Of a stretch of DNA of 43,423 nt, positions 19,840 to 29,829 are shown piece after piece. Position 1 is the stretch's first letter, and every line of letters starts with the position of its first letter. Origin of the DNA: Fragilaria crotonensis. Its lineage: Eukaryota; Bacillariophyta; Fragilariophyceae; Fragilariales; Fragilariaceae. Position numbers and translations under genes: made by a program. The stretch lies in contig JAKSYS010000534.1 of assembly GCA_022925895.1 (NCBI GenBank), forward strand, positions 1 through 43,423, read 5' to 3'. The notes beneath the pieces are model-generated. The model searched no databases. It saw nothing but the letters and a program-made list of their open reading frames with translations, and had not been told where the DNA came from.

Positions 19840-22595
19840 ATGGTTCAAACACGATCTGGAAATGTTGTTATTCACACGGAAGCTTCGTATGGACGAGCAG
19901 CGAGGAGCGAATCGTCAAGGAAGCGCCGGAAAAGAAAGGCAGAAAATGATCAGAATGCAGCAAATGCGACAACACCAAGGAGACGGCACCTACAAGATCA
20001 CAAATTCAATATGATGAGGCATTAGCAACTCCTCCCGGTGCATCTGCTAGGGTTGGAAGCACCCCATCGCCCAACAAGACTGATCGAATTCTACGAGGTA
20101 CTACAAGAAAACCACGATGCTCCGACTTTGGAAAGACACGTCACTTTGCATTTCATGGTCAAGGATTCATGTTCTGCAATGCCTGTGATTTGTGGGATGC
20201 TCTCCCACCTGATGCAACCAATAAAGTGTCAATTGATTCGCTCAAGTTTGGTTGCACTGCCAATCATACCTACTTCTCGCATCCGACTACACTCCGGAAA
20301 CAAGACTGTTATATACGACGAAAGAGGAAAGTGGTGATCCCCATACTCAACGTGCAACGCAGGGTTGTACCAAACTATGGTGTTGCCTTCAACGAAGAAT
20401 CGGATTCTTCTTTCGCATCAAGTTTTGATGGTGAGGTTGTTGTAGTTGATCAAGGTAATGGCGGCAGCAGTGCACACCACAATAACAACAATTCTCGCAC
20501 GACGACAACAAGTTCAACCGATGACCCAAGTGACAACGACGACAATCAACCAATCCTTGGAAGCTCAACTACAAATGCGATGCCGATGGATGTGATAGCT
20601 ACTACCACAGCAGGTGTCGGCTCTTCTATCACTGATGTTGAGAGCAGTCTGCTGAATGTACAACAGCATGCACTAGTGGTCGAACAACTTAAAGGTAAGA
20701 TTGCGTTGCTGCAAGAAAGGAATGATCGGCTAGTCAGAGAAGTCAAAGCCCTACAATGCAAAGTAATGAAACATAACGCAACGACAACCGATGAGGGTGC
20801 TACTGTTGGTGCACTTTCCACCAGCAGTCGGAACGAGAGCTTCACGCAACAAGTTCTTGCAGCCTTGAATGGTGTCCTGCAAAAGCATCGACGCTGGAGT
20901 GCAAATCGAGTCGGTGCTTTAGTTGCAAAAGCTGTTTGGAATCATGACACGTATCTTCCACATCTGCTTCGGCATGCTCGCAAACATTTGCGAGAAAAGG
21001 TCTTCACTACTTACAATATCCTACGAGAAATGGATCTCGCTGGAGGCACGCTCTCCTACGAAGGAATCGAAGTGTTGAGACGTGTGGAGACATGCGGTGT
21101 GAAGAGATTCCGAGGCTCAATGATACCATCAAAGTCTGAGCTTAAACGAATGGCTGGAGTTGTCGAATGGATGAAGCAACTATTCCTCCCGAGATGGCAG
21201 GATTTCTACCTTTCTCGTGCATGACCAACTGTGACCTGTCAGCACAGTGGAAGGGTTTGTGCAAAGGTGGTGCGGCAAAGATTCATACACTTCCTTGCAC
21301 TGGGTGTGCAACGGAGTCAGATGAGTTAGCCACTCCAAACCCAGAACTTTGCACAAGATGGTGCATCGAGCATTCCATTGACCCAGATTGGCTTTGTTAT
21401 CACAAGCCTATGGCGACGCCCGAGAGAGTTGTTGCAATGCAGGCTGAAGTTGAGGAACTTGTATCGACACTAGAGAGGGCTCTCATTGAGATTCTTGCCG
21501 AGTCAAAAGTTACTCGCCACGATATTGAACTCGACACTCCACCAGAAAGTTCGGTCAACGACAATGCCTCCATCCACTTTTGCCCCAACAGCGCAAGTCA
21601 GAGGCACTCATTTTCTCGTTTACTAACAAATGAACTGATTCTGCGAGGGCTCGACATCAACGGAAGCTTGGAAATCAGGCGAGAAGGATTAAGAGTTGCT
21701 CTCAAAGGTGAAGCAACGATAGTTAGGCTTTCGAAAGAGATTGCTCATGGGGAGGTTAAGGAAGGAGCCTACTTTCTACTGATGCAGACTCTCCCGTGTG
21801 TGCTTCACATGGAGAATCGAAATGGCATAAAGATTCTCTCGATGCTGCTTGTTGAAGGAATGTCAAATGCAAAAAGCGGCTTATATACAATGATGTCAAG
21901 GCTGAGGGTACGAGTAACTCGTTTCGTTACAGACATGGAAGATATAATCAATCGATCAATATTAGGAACAGACGAAGACCCGTGTCAATGGATGTGCCCA
22001 TTTGATTTCCAGAAAAGGAGCTTGGTCCCATAACCATGGACAATGTTCGAACTCGACGTATCATCGATGCACTTGATCTGATTGTGGATCTTTGTGTGAT
22101 AGATGACGCTCGCAAAGCGCGATGGATGACAGGACTTAACCATTACAGGATTGCTATGGTACTACTAAGAAAGAAGGAGGATTTTACGAATGACATGATT
22201 GCATCGTATCAGAGTCATGCCGACAAATTCTACCAGGCATGGCTTCAGCTTTGGCAAAAGGAGGGTGTAACAAATTATCTTCATATGATGGGGTCCGGTC
22301 ACATCGCTGACTATCTCTACAAGTGGAAGAATCTCTATCGCTTCTCGCAGCAAGGCTGGGAGGCGATGAACTCACTCATCAAGACATTCTTCTTTCGACG
22401 AACTAGTCATGGTGGCGGCGTTCGGGAGCTGGCAACAAGAAGTCTCGGCTTATTCCAATAGCACGATGGTTACAAAGGCGGATGATATTTCTTTGTCGCA
22501 TCGACGAAAGTGTGATCCATCAATACACAGCAGATCATCCTATGCCCGAGGGTTTCTGCACACAAGCATCATCACAAGATGATGTATACGACTAA
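19840..22595 (+). pseudogene. Probable transposase gene of the 5 kb element, broken by several frameshifts
   Basis: Pieces in three frames join into one gene. A basic N-terminal part (SSRKRRKRKAEND) lies at 19840-19985. After a shift come GKTRHFAFHGQGFMFCNAC with a Cys/His zinc-finger-like pattern (about 20130-20190), an Asn/Ser/Thr-rich linker and a coiled coil to 21190. After a second shift follow a segment to about 22005, a third shift before ELGPITMDNVRTRRI, and a fourth near 22435, after which RLIPIARWLQRRM continues to a TAA at 22593-22595. The motifs GSGHIADYLYKW, QQGWEAMNSLIKTFFFRRT and RLIPIARWLQRR look like those of an uncharacterised protein family I have seen in diatom and cnidarian genomes, from memory. 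Its Glu in QGWEAMN could be catalytic. The superfamily is not named here. Confidence 0.6.
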
Positions 22596-22623
22596 CGAGA
22601 AGCACTATACTTCTACCTGAATT

Positions 22624-24045
22624 TTATCTTAGCCTGAATTCAATCAACACCTTTGCAAGTTGTATGTCGAATTGTTTTTCTCGACCAAATAATGCGTTGT
22701 TGTGTTGCGGATAACAACACTTAGCGCAAACGTAAGTAGCATGTATGCTTACCACTCGGTAGAGACATCCGTCGTGATCCTCAAACTCACTCCCGTTCAT
22801 GATAATTCCTTGGTGATGATCCTCCTGCACCACATCCTCGGGATCACAGGGATATGGATTGCAACGATGAATCAATGAAGACAACAGTGGATCACATTCC
22901 TCAGTCGCAACAAGACCTCTTCTTGAAGAATACGTGAATCGCCTGTATCGAATGGTTATGAACAATTCATTACATCCGTCAAATTCCAGATCGATGCCAT
23001 CGCGAACAGTCTTGGAATTAAAGCCAGGTTCGTGGTCATCAGAACCACAGACCACGTTGATGATGTCATTCTGCCACAGGCTTTTAGGTGCTGATATTTT
23101 GGGCAGTCGACATCGCTGCCCTGCAGTTGTTGATTCTCCAAAAACATAACAGAGATGCTGAAGATGAGCCTTTGTCTCGAATCTTAGAATGGTGCAGCGC
23201 TTACTAACTTGAGCAGCTTTAACAACCAACCCACTTTCGATAACTCTATGCCGTCGGGTTCGAGATGAAACTCCACAGCCAGCAGCATCAAAAATGTTGT
23301 CGAACTGTAATCGAAGAAACCCCCATGCCTCGGCGGTGAAATTTGACAAGCGACAGACTTCTTTTCCATAAAGTCCTTGTTGGTGTGAATATCGTCCTAG
23401 TAACCTCGTCATCTCCAGCTTCACACAGATCACGCTATTCCACATCCTACTGGGAAAACAATCATGGTATCGTGAGTTTTGGTAGCTTGATGGAAAAGGA
23501 AGGCAGCAGTTGTCCGGCAGCTTGATTAGAATCGGTTGATCATTTCCGAGGTGGGACCGATACCTTACTACAAACGCGAATGTCATTCCCTGACAAGTGT
23601 AGAAAAGATTGCTGGTATCCTGCAGCGATGCCATGGTAAACACGAATGCCAGGTTCATTATCTCATCACTTGAAATTGTTCGAATCTCTTGTGTCTGCAC
23701 AATTTCGGCTAGATGCCGTAGATGATTTTCATCCAGCAATCTTGGATGCAAAAAGCCTTCTGTCGCTGAAAAGTCATTCAATCGCTTGAATATATTCACT
23801 TGGACTGAAGTTCTGCTTGATGGCAGGCTGGTTTCTGCACCAACAATTCTCGCCACTGTCATACAAGCATCCTGACTTCTGGTTTCAATGCTCGTGTTTC
23901 GTGGTGCCAGTAGCACAAATGTACCTGGCAGAAGATCCGCCTTGAGTGTTCGGCTGTAACATGCCATTGGAACTTCGTTTTGCTCGCAATGGGGCTCAAC
24001 CCTGTCCCAAGAAAAGGAGCCGGCTGGAACTGCTGCGGTGATCAT
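22624..24045 (-). CDS. Accessory protein of the 5 kb element, BAH-like N-terminal region
   Basis: An uninterrupted 473-residue frame starts at the ATG at 24045. I do not recognise a named family. Residues about 38-95 (LPGTFVLLAP, then CMTVARIVGAE and VQVNIFKRLND) have the spacing of a bromo-adjacent-homology or similar chromatin-reader beta fold; this is pattern recognition, not a search result. The middle contains SSDEIMNLAFVFTMASLQD and CQGMTFAFVVRYRS. The C-terminal end holds YVCAKCCYPQHN, a possible metal site. It is convergent with the decayed putative transposase and lies wholly inside the terminal repeats, so it belongs to the element. Being intact while its neighbour is broken, it may have been kept longer or have decayed less by chance. 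Confidence 0.6.
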   Translation of the reverse strand: MITAAVPAGSFSWDRVEPHCEQNEVPMACYSRTLKADLLPGTFVLLAPRNTSIETRSQDACMTVARIVGAETSLPSSRTSVQVNIFKRLNDFSATEGFLHPRLLDENHLRHLAEIVQTQEIRTISSDEIMNLAFVFTMASLQDTSNLFYTCQGMTFAFVVRYRSHLGNDQPILIKLPDNCCLPFPSSYQNSRYHDCFPSRMWNSVICVKLEMTRLLGRYSHQQGLYGKEVCRLSNFTAEAWGFLRLQFDNIFDAAGCGVSSRTRRHRVIESGLVVKAAQVSKRCTILRFETKAHLQHLCYVFGESTTAGQRCRLPKISAPKSLWQNDIINVVCGSDDHEPGFNSKTVRDGIDLEFDGCNELFITIRYRRFTYSSRRGLVATEECDPLLSSLIHRCNPYPCDPEDVVQEDHHQGIIMNGSEFEDHDGCLYRVVSIHATYVCAKCCYPQHNNALFGREKQFDIQLAKVLIEFRLR

Positions 24046-24352
24046 GATGGTGAGTAGCTGACACCTTCGACGTTCTCCTTGTTGGAGGTGAACTCGAGAA
24101 GGGTGCGATGGTCTCTATTATGTAACAGACCAGCACTTCATAAGAAAAGACGTTATCCATCTGAAAGAATTTACTTACGCAAAAACTGTTTACATGACGT
24201 TACAAATAATTCAGATTAAATAGTAAACCAGTAAGAAGTAAGTAAACACGACATCGATAATTATACAGATGCATAAATCAACATAGAGTGCCTAACCTGA
24301 AATGGTCGAGACATCCGGAAAAGTCATGAGGGCCCTTGGTCGCTATTGAGTA

Positions 24353-25088
24353 GCAAGTAATGCGATAGACCTACTCGACCCTACCGTCCTATATCCCTAT
24401 CCCTATGTCACTATGTCAAATTCTGCCGGTACTTGTACTTGTACCGAATACGGAAGGCATTCTGTACAAATTCCGGCAGACCACGTACGTTAACCGTAAA
24501 CCACCGGTACTTTAACAAACTTCCGTCCGCCGTTGCGTCATCGCGTAGTAAAACTACGAATCGTCCATTGTTTCCAGTTTCCAGAAATCCAAATTTTTGG
24601 CATGCTTCCGAAAAACCCTGGAACATAGCCTGCAGTGCGATTACTTCATTTTTTTCGTCCGTCTCATTTTGAGAGCAGCAGCACACGAAACAAAAAGCAG
24701 GATTTGGTGAGTGAATGTGTGCGAGCTCTTGACTGATAGCTGTGGACAGATGCTTCTCTTGATCGGTTGCGTTACAACCGCAACATGTAGTTCTTGCTCT
24801 TCACATCTAGTTCTTGTTGACATTGCCCACGGCGCAAAAGTTTCAAATTTTGTCGACACATTCTGTTACTCTTGTTCCGATCACCAGTGTTTTACGAAAT
24901 TGTATGCATACATACATGATGCCCTGTGCTGCGCTGGTTCGAGTACAAGTGCAAGTAGCATCCAATCTCATCTTCATTGTTCATCCTGCAGTCGACAGTT
25001 GATCAGATACACAACAGACAAACGCAACATCCGCAGTTCGCAACAACATATTTTCTCAGCGAAAAGCACACACCATTAACAAAGTAAC
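24353..25088. other. Intergenic region right of the 5 kb element
   Basis: A minus-strand frame at 24411-24686 (91 residues with FSEACQKFGFLETGNNGRFVVLL) is open but shows no recognised domain and may be chance or part of an untranslated leader. CTATATCCCTATCCCTATGTCACTATGTCA near 24391 is a short imperfect repeat (unit about CCCTAT). The promoter of the gene at 25089 must lie in the right half. Confidence 0.35.
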
Positions 25089-26219
25089 ATGATGAATTAC
25101 CATGAAATGACAATGAATGAGCCGCGGAATTCACCGGCACGACGACAGCAATATCTCATCATTTGCACGGTCATGGCTGTGGCATTTTTGCATTCCGTCA
25201 TTACGGCGGGAGGTGTTTCAACCATTGACATTCGTGAGGGTATCTTTCCAGGTGGTGACTTTGTCTATCGATTGAGTCAAAGGTACGAAACTATATATAC
25301 TCTACTCGTTGTATAGATATTGCCATGGTATCTCTATTACTTACACCCTTTCTTCACACTCCATTTGCACAACAAAAAAAAGAGACTACGCCGCGGCATA
25401 TGGATTGATTGAGGACGTTGGTACGCATTACAACATTACCCCCGGAAATTACGTCGATCTCGTGTATACACTCTATCTCGACAATCCCTTTCTCCAGGGC
25501 GGACCGGACCAACGATTCGGAACTGGCATTCTCGTGGATGGTTCGAAGGAGGGCAAGGCACTCAAGCAGAAATTCTTACACGACAATGCTGCTATTGCCA
25601 AAATGTCACCATGGGGACAAAAGGAGGACCCAACTCCCTTGGCCAAATTTCAACGTGAACCATGGAAACATGTTAGTCTGCCATCGGTCGATGCAGCCGT
25701 TGTTCAATTTCCAGGTACCAATGGGTTCGTATCTCTATTGATTACATCGTATCGAGTGAGTCTTTTTTACCAAAAATGTGGTATTGTACTGTTTATGTGG
25801 AATTGACTGTGCTTGCCTTAATGATGTCTTCAATATTGTTGATCTGACACACCGATTGTTTCTACAGATAATTCCTGCTCTTCGCAAGTATGCTGCAGAA
25901 CGGGGTGAAAAGGGAAATGTGCCAGTGGTTATTTCAACTTGCAGTCCTAGACAATACATGTGCACTCATTATGCGGTACGTTCGTGTGTGTCTCTCTCCT
26001 GTTTCGCTTAGTCCAATCTGTGGTTGGAGAGTATCTCTCGTTTATTGAAATTGTAGGATGCTGTACTAACACCTTACACATAATTAGCCTCTGGTGCAAG
26101 GTAAAAAATTCTTACTTGGTCAAGAAGATAGCCAGACCTTTGCTGCATCCGTTCCGTATCATTTATCGGTCAACTGGGGAGGAGTCGTCAAGGATTTGAG
26201 GAGCTACCTTCCATTTTAA
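25089..26219 (+). CDS. Four-exon gene, predicted secreted or ER-anchored protein, possible GyrI-like fold
   Basis: Exons are 25089-25282, 25383-25755, 25868-25975 and 26088-26219; joined they give 268 residues in one frame with a TAA stop. All three introns (100, 112 and 112 bases) have GT donors (GTACGAAA, GTGAGTCT, GTACGTTC) and AG acceptors, and the third has a perfect TACTAAC branch site at about 26064. Residues about 20-40 (QQYLIICTVMAVAFLHSVITAGG) are hydrophobic, a signal peptide or anchor. Downstream, GIFPGGDFVYRLSQRDYAAAY, YVDLVYTLYLD, FGTGILVDGS, LPSVDAAVVQFP and GNVPVVISTCSP look like a conserved diatom family that I associate, weakly, with the SOUL/GyrI-like effector-binding fold. 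The ligand and role are unknown. The spacing of the splice sites supports a real gene. Confidence 0.7.
25283..25382 (+). other. Intron 1 of the four-exon gene
   Basis: The donor AAAG/GTACGAAA at 25283 and an A-rich acceptor, AACAAAAAAAAG, ending at 25382 join SQ-R to DYAAAY in frame. Confidence 0.7.
25756..25867 (+). other. Intron 2 of the four-exon gene
   Basis: The donor CGA/GTGAGTCT and acceptor TTTCTACAG join SYR to IIPALRKY in phase 0. Confidence 0.75.
25976..26087 (+). other. Intron 3 of the four-exon gene, with consensus branch site
   Basis: The donor GCG/GTACGTTC and acceptor ATAATTAG join CTHYA to PLVQGKKF. TACTAAC at about 26064, some 20 bases before the acceptor, is the yeast-type consensus branch site. 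Confidence 0.8.
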
Positions 26220-27029
26220 ATGGCGAGGTTTGCAGTAAGTGTTTTTTGCACGTCTCACTGACGACATGAAAAATCAAAGTAACTTGCGATTTGCTTGCTT
26301 GGCAGTGATGCATACAGCCATCATTCCTCCTACTATAGACTATGATTTATCATATCGTGGATCCATAGTCTAGACTTTAGGGCAAGACTACAATCGTTCG
26401 TCGACAAGGTTGTCAAGCCCGCCATTATGCGCATGACTTGGGACTGCACGTATCTACTGTGTACTGGAGTACGTCAGTATTGTTTGTACGGTGTACGGTG
26501 TACGGTGTACAATGTACAATGTACAGTGCACAGTGCACAGTGCACAGTGCACAGTAGTGCCAGGTACTAGTACTACAGTATAGTCTCCGTCAGTCAAGCA
26601 ATTTGCTGGACTAAGCTATGTTCTCCTCACTCATAACTCATAACTCATAACCCAATATGCACAAATCACGACAAGTGTCATGAAAATCAAAGATTCGAGA
26701 TTCGAGAATCATACTGGTACGACCTACTAGGGGTGTAAGAATGACAACGGTGGCTCGTTGCCACTGGAGTATTCCAGTGCTGTATGAACGAAGACTCACC
26801 GGTTGCAGCGTCGTTTCTGTGCTCCCGTACGCTGTACAACGTAGTATACCAGTAGTATACAATTTCTGCATAGTCGTATGTATGTATGCAAGCAAACCTG
26901 CACATCACACACCAGTTGTTGTTGTCAAGTCCATTCAACATCATCGACTCATTGCGTTCCGTTCCCTCCGTTTGTGTTCTGTTCTCACAGTTACAAACAT
27001 TTCAAAACAACAAGAGCAACAAACACAAG
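26220..27029. other. Intergenic region with satellite and short palindromes
   Basis: No gene is visible. TAGACTATG at 26336 and CATAGTCTA at 26365 can form a hairpin. A period-7 satellite lies at 26486-26555 (listed separately). CATAACTCATAACTCATAAC near 26632 is another short tandem repeat (unit CATAACT). Confidence 0.5.
26486..26555 (+). repeat. Seven-base tandem repeat, ten units, with a variant gradient
   Basis: Ten contiguous units run GTACGGT (x3), GTACAAT (x2), GTACAGT (x1), GCACAGT (x4). Each unit is seven bases, and variants are grouped in blocks rather than mixed. Confidence 0.95.
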
Positions 27030-27090
27030 ATGAGAAGAATAAGTAGTTGTCTGTCCATCTTTGTCATTCTTGGCAGCTTTTGTCTCGTCC

Positions 27091-28470
27091 ATGGAGCTCA
27101 ACCACCATCACGACATGAACGCCAACATGTCGTCGTGCGGCGCAATCCCCGTGATTGACATCAGCAGGATGCAAGAATCTTGTCTTGGCTGTGATTGCTT
27201 CGTCATTCCTCGAGGTGGATCGACCGAAGATGTTGCGGAAGATTGCAGCGATACAACTTCCGATGTCATAACGATGCCACCCGCAGCGGCAACTGCTACA
27301 GCCACGGTGGTTGTTGGCGGGAATGTTGATGACGAGGAGGACGACGATGAGGATCAAAGGCAGCAGCAAAAGGAACATTTGGATGCCATTCTACAAGAAG
27401 CTACTCGATTGCGACAACAGGGAAAGGAACTTCATGACCGGGGAGATTGGTGGGAAGCCGCAAATGTCTTTGCCCAAGCGGCTGATTTGTTGCAACAGCA
27501 GCAGCAGGATGATCCATCCTCGGAATCACAATCATCACAGCAGACAAATGCCTACTTCAATCACAAGACTGATTATTACACCTGTCGTCTTCATGAGGCA
27601 CTCTGTCGATTGAAGTTGGAGGAATACGATGCCTGCGTTGACATTTGCACTCGCATCCTCGTCGATCCGGAACAAAGTAGTGGGGCCATTCGATCGAGAG
27701 CCCACCATCGCCGGGCCAAGGCATATTTGCATCTCGGACGAGACGACGAGGCCCTGCAAGATGCCAGAGCCGCAGCCTTTTTGGGAGATCGAAAGGCAGT
27801 GGCACTGTACGGAAAGTTAATGAGAGGCAACAGCAATAACAACAACAATTCCAACGGCAACATGAATAACGGTGGATTGTCAATCGGTGACATGGCATCG
27901 CCACCCATGCTAAACGACTTGCTGCAAGGGAGGAATCCTTTTCTATCCAATTCGAACGACCTATCGCAAGGAAATTCAATGCTACTCGAGTCGTTGCTGA
28001 GCAAGAGCAGTGGCATGGGCATGGCTGCAGAAACTCCATCGCTCCTGGGTCAAGGTGGAGCCGGCGGCACTCTTGCAAAATCCTTACTGTCGTCACTGAC
28101 CAAGCGACTCGAAACTGATTCCGATTCCATCTGTGCCTACCTACACAAGACGAACCCAACACAACTCCAACAACTGGGATCTCTCGCTGGCGTTCCGCTT
28201 TCGGAACAACAAGCAGAACGATTGGTCAAGTTTTGTCATTCCGTCACGCCCAAGGCCATTCGACGCACGGTCATTTTTGGAAAGCGCGGTTGGTATGGTC
28301 TCACCATACTGCGCAAGTCGCTCAAGGTATTTAACAAGTACAAACATCTATTGATACTGTGGGCATTGGCCGCGTGGATCCAAGCGGCCATTCGACGGCC
28401 CATTCCAATTTCGAAAAAGGCGGCAAAGGTAATGGCAGCAGCAGCCGCTGCTGCTGCGGCCAAGAAATAG
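27091..28470 (+). CDS. TPR-containing protein with C-terminal membrane segment
   Basis: The frame is open to 28470 and the first ATG in it is at 27091 (MELNHHHDMNANM), about 459 residues. From about residue 95 there are tetratricopeptide repeats: ELHDRGDWWEAANVFAQAADLL, then YYTCRLHEALCRLKLEEYDACVDICTRIL, then RAHHRRAKAYLHLGRDDEALQDARAA (each shown in part: GDWWEAANVFAQAADLL, RAKAYLHLGRDDEALQDA). An Asn/Met/Gly-rich linker follows, then a domain with LGSLAGVPLSEQQAERLVKF, and a hydrophobic segment KHLLILWALAAWIQAAI near the end with an Ala-rich tail, so the protein is probably tail-anchored. An alternative start at 27030 in another frame gives a convincing signal peptide (ISSCLSIFVILGSFCLVHGA) but runs into a stop after about 42 residues; one missing base would join it to the main frame. 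TPR proteins of this kind often act as co-chaperones; the partner is unknown. Confidence 0.7.
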   Translation: MELNHHHDMNANMSSCGAIPVIDISRMQESCLGCDCFVIPRGGSTEDVAEDCSDTTSDVITMPPAAATATATVVVGGNVDDEEDDDEDQRQQQKEHLDAILQEATRLRQQGKELHDRGDWWEAANVFAQAADLLQQQQQDDPSSESQSSQQTNAYFNHKTDYYTCRLHEALCRLKLEEYDACVDICTRILVDPEQSSGAIRSRAHHRRAKAYLHLGRDDEALQDARAAAFLGDRKAVALYGKLMRGNSNNNNNSNGNMNNGGLSIGDMASPPMLNDLLQGRNPFLSNSNDLSQGNSMLLESLLSKSSGMGMAAETPSLLGQGGAGGTLAKSLLSSLTKRLETDSDSICAYLHKTNPTQLQQLGSLAGVPLSEQQAERLVKFCHSVTPKAIRRTVIFGKRGWYGLTILRKSLKVFNKYKHLLILWALAAWIQAAIRRPIPISKKAAKVMAAAAAAAAAKK

Positions 28471-28724
28471 GGTATTGTGGCTATACTGTCGAACTGATAC
28501 ATGAAAATACAAACTATGAACCATTCGAACGAAACGTGGTGTCATCGCCGTGCCACTGCGTAAGTATGGTTTATGGATTGAGGCAGATCTTGATTTTTCA
28601 CTGCGCCGTTTACCACGTACTGGCCTGACTGCTGTCGTGCCACCAAGAGGATCCATAGTTATAATCATTATACACGATTGGCTAATGAATGACAAAGTGC
28701 ATCACAACATTAATCTCTTCATAA
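28471..28724. other. Downstream region of the TPR gene
   Basis: This 254-base stretch has no supportable gene. It holds the 3' end of the TPR gene and faces the stop of the weak minus-strand ORF at 28725. Confidence 0.35.
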
Positions 28725-29199
28725 CTACCGATGGATGGAATCGTCCAGCACGCTGCTAATCAGGACATGGAACCACTCATCGCCGACTTCCACCATGGTG
28801 TAGAACATCAACCTCGGTGCCTGAATGACTCCTGACAATCTCAAACGCACCATGACCGCCAAGCCAACATGACCATTCATCATGATTTTGATGTTCGGCA
28901 GTTCGTACACGCAGGGATACATCAGGAGGTGTTGTTGTTGCTGCTGTTGTGAAGAGCTATGATTGTTTTCGTGTTCAGCATACAGATACCAGCATAGATA
29001 CCAGCAGCGGATGGGACTTTGATTGTTCACCCGGTGTCCTACGTGTAGTCAGTTCCGTACTCCATACACGTGTGAACAGATCCACACTATCAAGATACTC
29101 ATCAGTATTGAAATGGGCACAACAACTTGTGGTAAAGTCTGGAGTAGAAGGTAAAAAGGGCTCCTGTTTCTCTCCTGACGGAACTATCCTGCCAACCAA
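28725..29199 (-). CDS. Unrecognised two-frame minus-strand ORF
   Basis: I do not recognise this. The upstream piece (28975-29199) reads VGRIVPSGEKQEPFLPSTPD and DEYLDSVDLFTRVWSTEL. The downstream piece (28725-29030), in another frame, has a Gln-rich run and ELPNIKIMMNGHVGLAVMV, then EVGDEWFHVLISSVLDDS, ending at TAG. They overlap in position and could be one gene with a lost base or a short intron (GTATCT sites near 28990). Hydrophobicity alternates like a beta-rich domain. Confidence is low that this is expressed. Confidence 0.3.
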
Positions 29200-29230
29200 T
29201 CCGGATGGAAACTCCTCCGGAAGGTAATTT

Positions 29231-29733
29231 TAAAAGGCGATTCAAGCCCTCTCTGGTCATCGTTGGTGGACGGGCTCAGGCAATGGTTGGATGGAGCGCC
29301 AACACCCTCTGAACTCAATCTTTCAACTTATCTGCCCCATGTTCTATGAGGATTTTGTGAGTCGCGACTGGCGCTCAGTTGCAGCTTTGGATATGTCTCA
29401 GCAACGAATGAACAACACGAGGAGCCCGGGAGGCATCGCCTTCGCAAAGTCATAACAGCGATCTATGAGTTTTCTTACAACGTCAGGAGCGAATGGAGGT
29501 AAAGTGCTTCACGAAAACGAAACTGACCAATCAAGAAAGGCAATGCGATCCACAGGCAAACGGCTGAAATTTCATGTTATCACCAACGCCCAGACCTACT
29601 TTGGTTTGATATTGAATGGAAATTTGGCTACACGACGCAGATGGCTGCGACTGGCGAAACGCTCATGGACCATGAACCCATAATTCTTTCCCTGCGCTTG
29701 AGGACAGATCACCATAGTGACGATGTGACATGA
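29231..29733 (+). pseudogene. Decayed coding relic, plus strand
   Basis: Several short frames separated by stops read like a protein that has decayed: QWLDGAPTPSELNLSTYLPH near 29280, KVITAIYEFSYNVRSEWR near 29445, and in another frame PDLLWFDIEWKFGYTTQMAA with LMDHEPIILSLRLR ending at TGA 29731-29733. I do not recognise the family; a repeat-derived origin is possible. Confidence 0.35.
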
Positions 29734-29829
29734 GTTCTCGCTAGTAAACTGGCGGGAACGGGGCACATATCCTTCCAGGACTAGAATGGTGCTTACCCGA
29801 TTATATGTCCCTGATTTATAAATACATCA

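Larger units (their letters stand above)
19364..24350. mobile_element. 5 kb TIR DNA transposon of unassigned superfamily
   Basis: The left end reads CTCAATAGCGACCAGAGG and the right end, reverse complemented, CTCAATAGCGACCAAGGG; both are flanked by TA (19362-19363 and 24351-24352). AGCGACCAGAGGTCGCT directly at the left end is itself a hairpin. Inside are a decayed + strand gene (19840-22595) and an intact - strand gene (22624-24045), convergent with about 30 bases between stops. A TA duplication suggests a Tc1/mariner-like cut, but the proteins do not look like that superfamily to me, and a longer or absent duplication cannot be excluded from one copy. Confidence 0.75.

Noticed and set aside
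24411-24686. 91-residue minus-strand ORF
   Set aside because: No recognised motif, an equally open frame on the other strand, and no splice or promoter evidence; mentioned only within the intergenic entry.
26486-26555. CRISPR-like array
   Set aside because: The units are 7 bases without spacers; it is a simple satellite.
28348-28695. Minus-strand ORFs opposite the TPR gene
   Set aside because: They lie in the antisense of a well-supported coding frame and show no domain.
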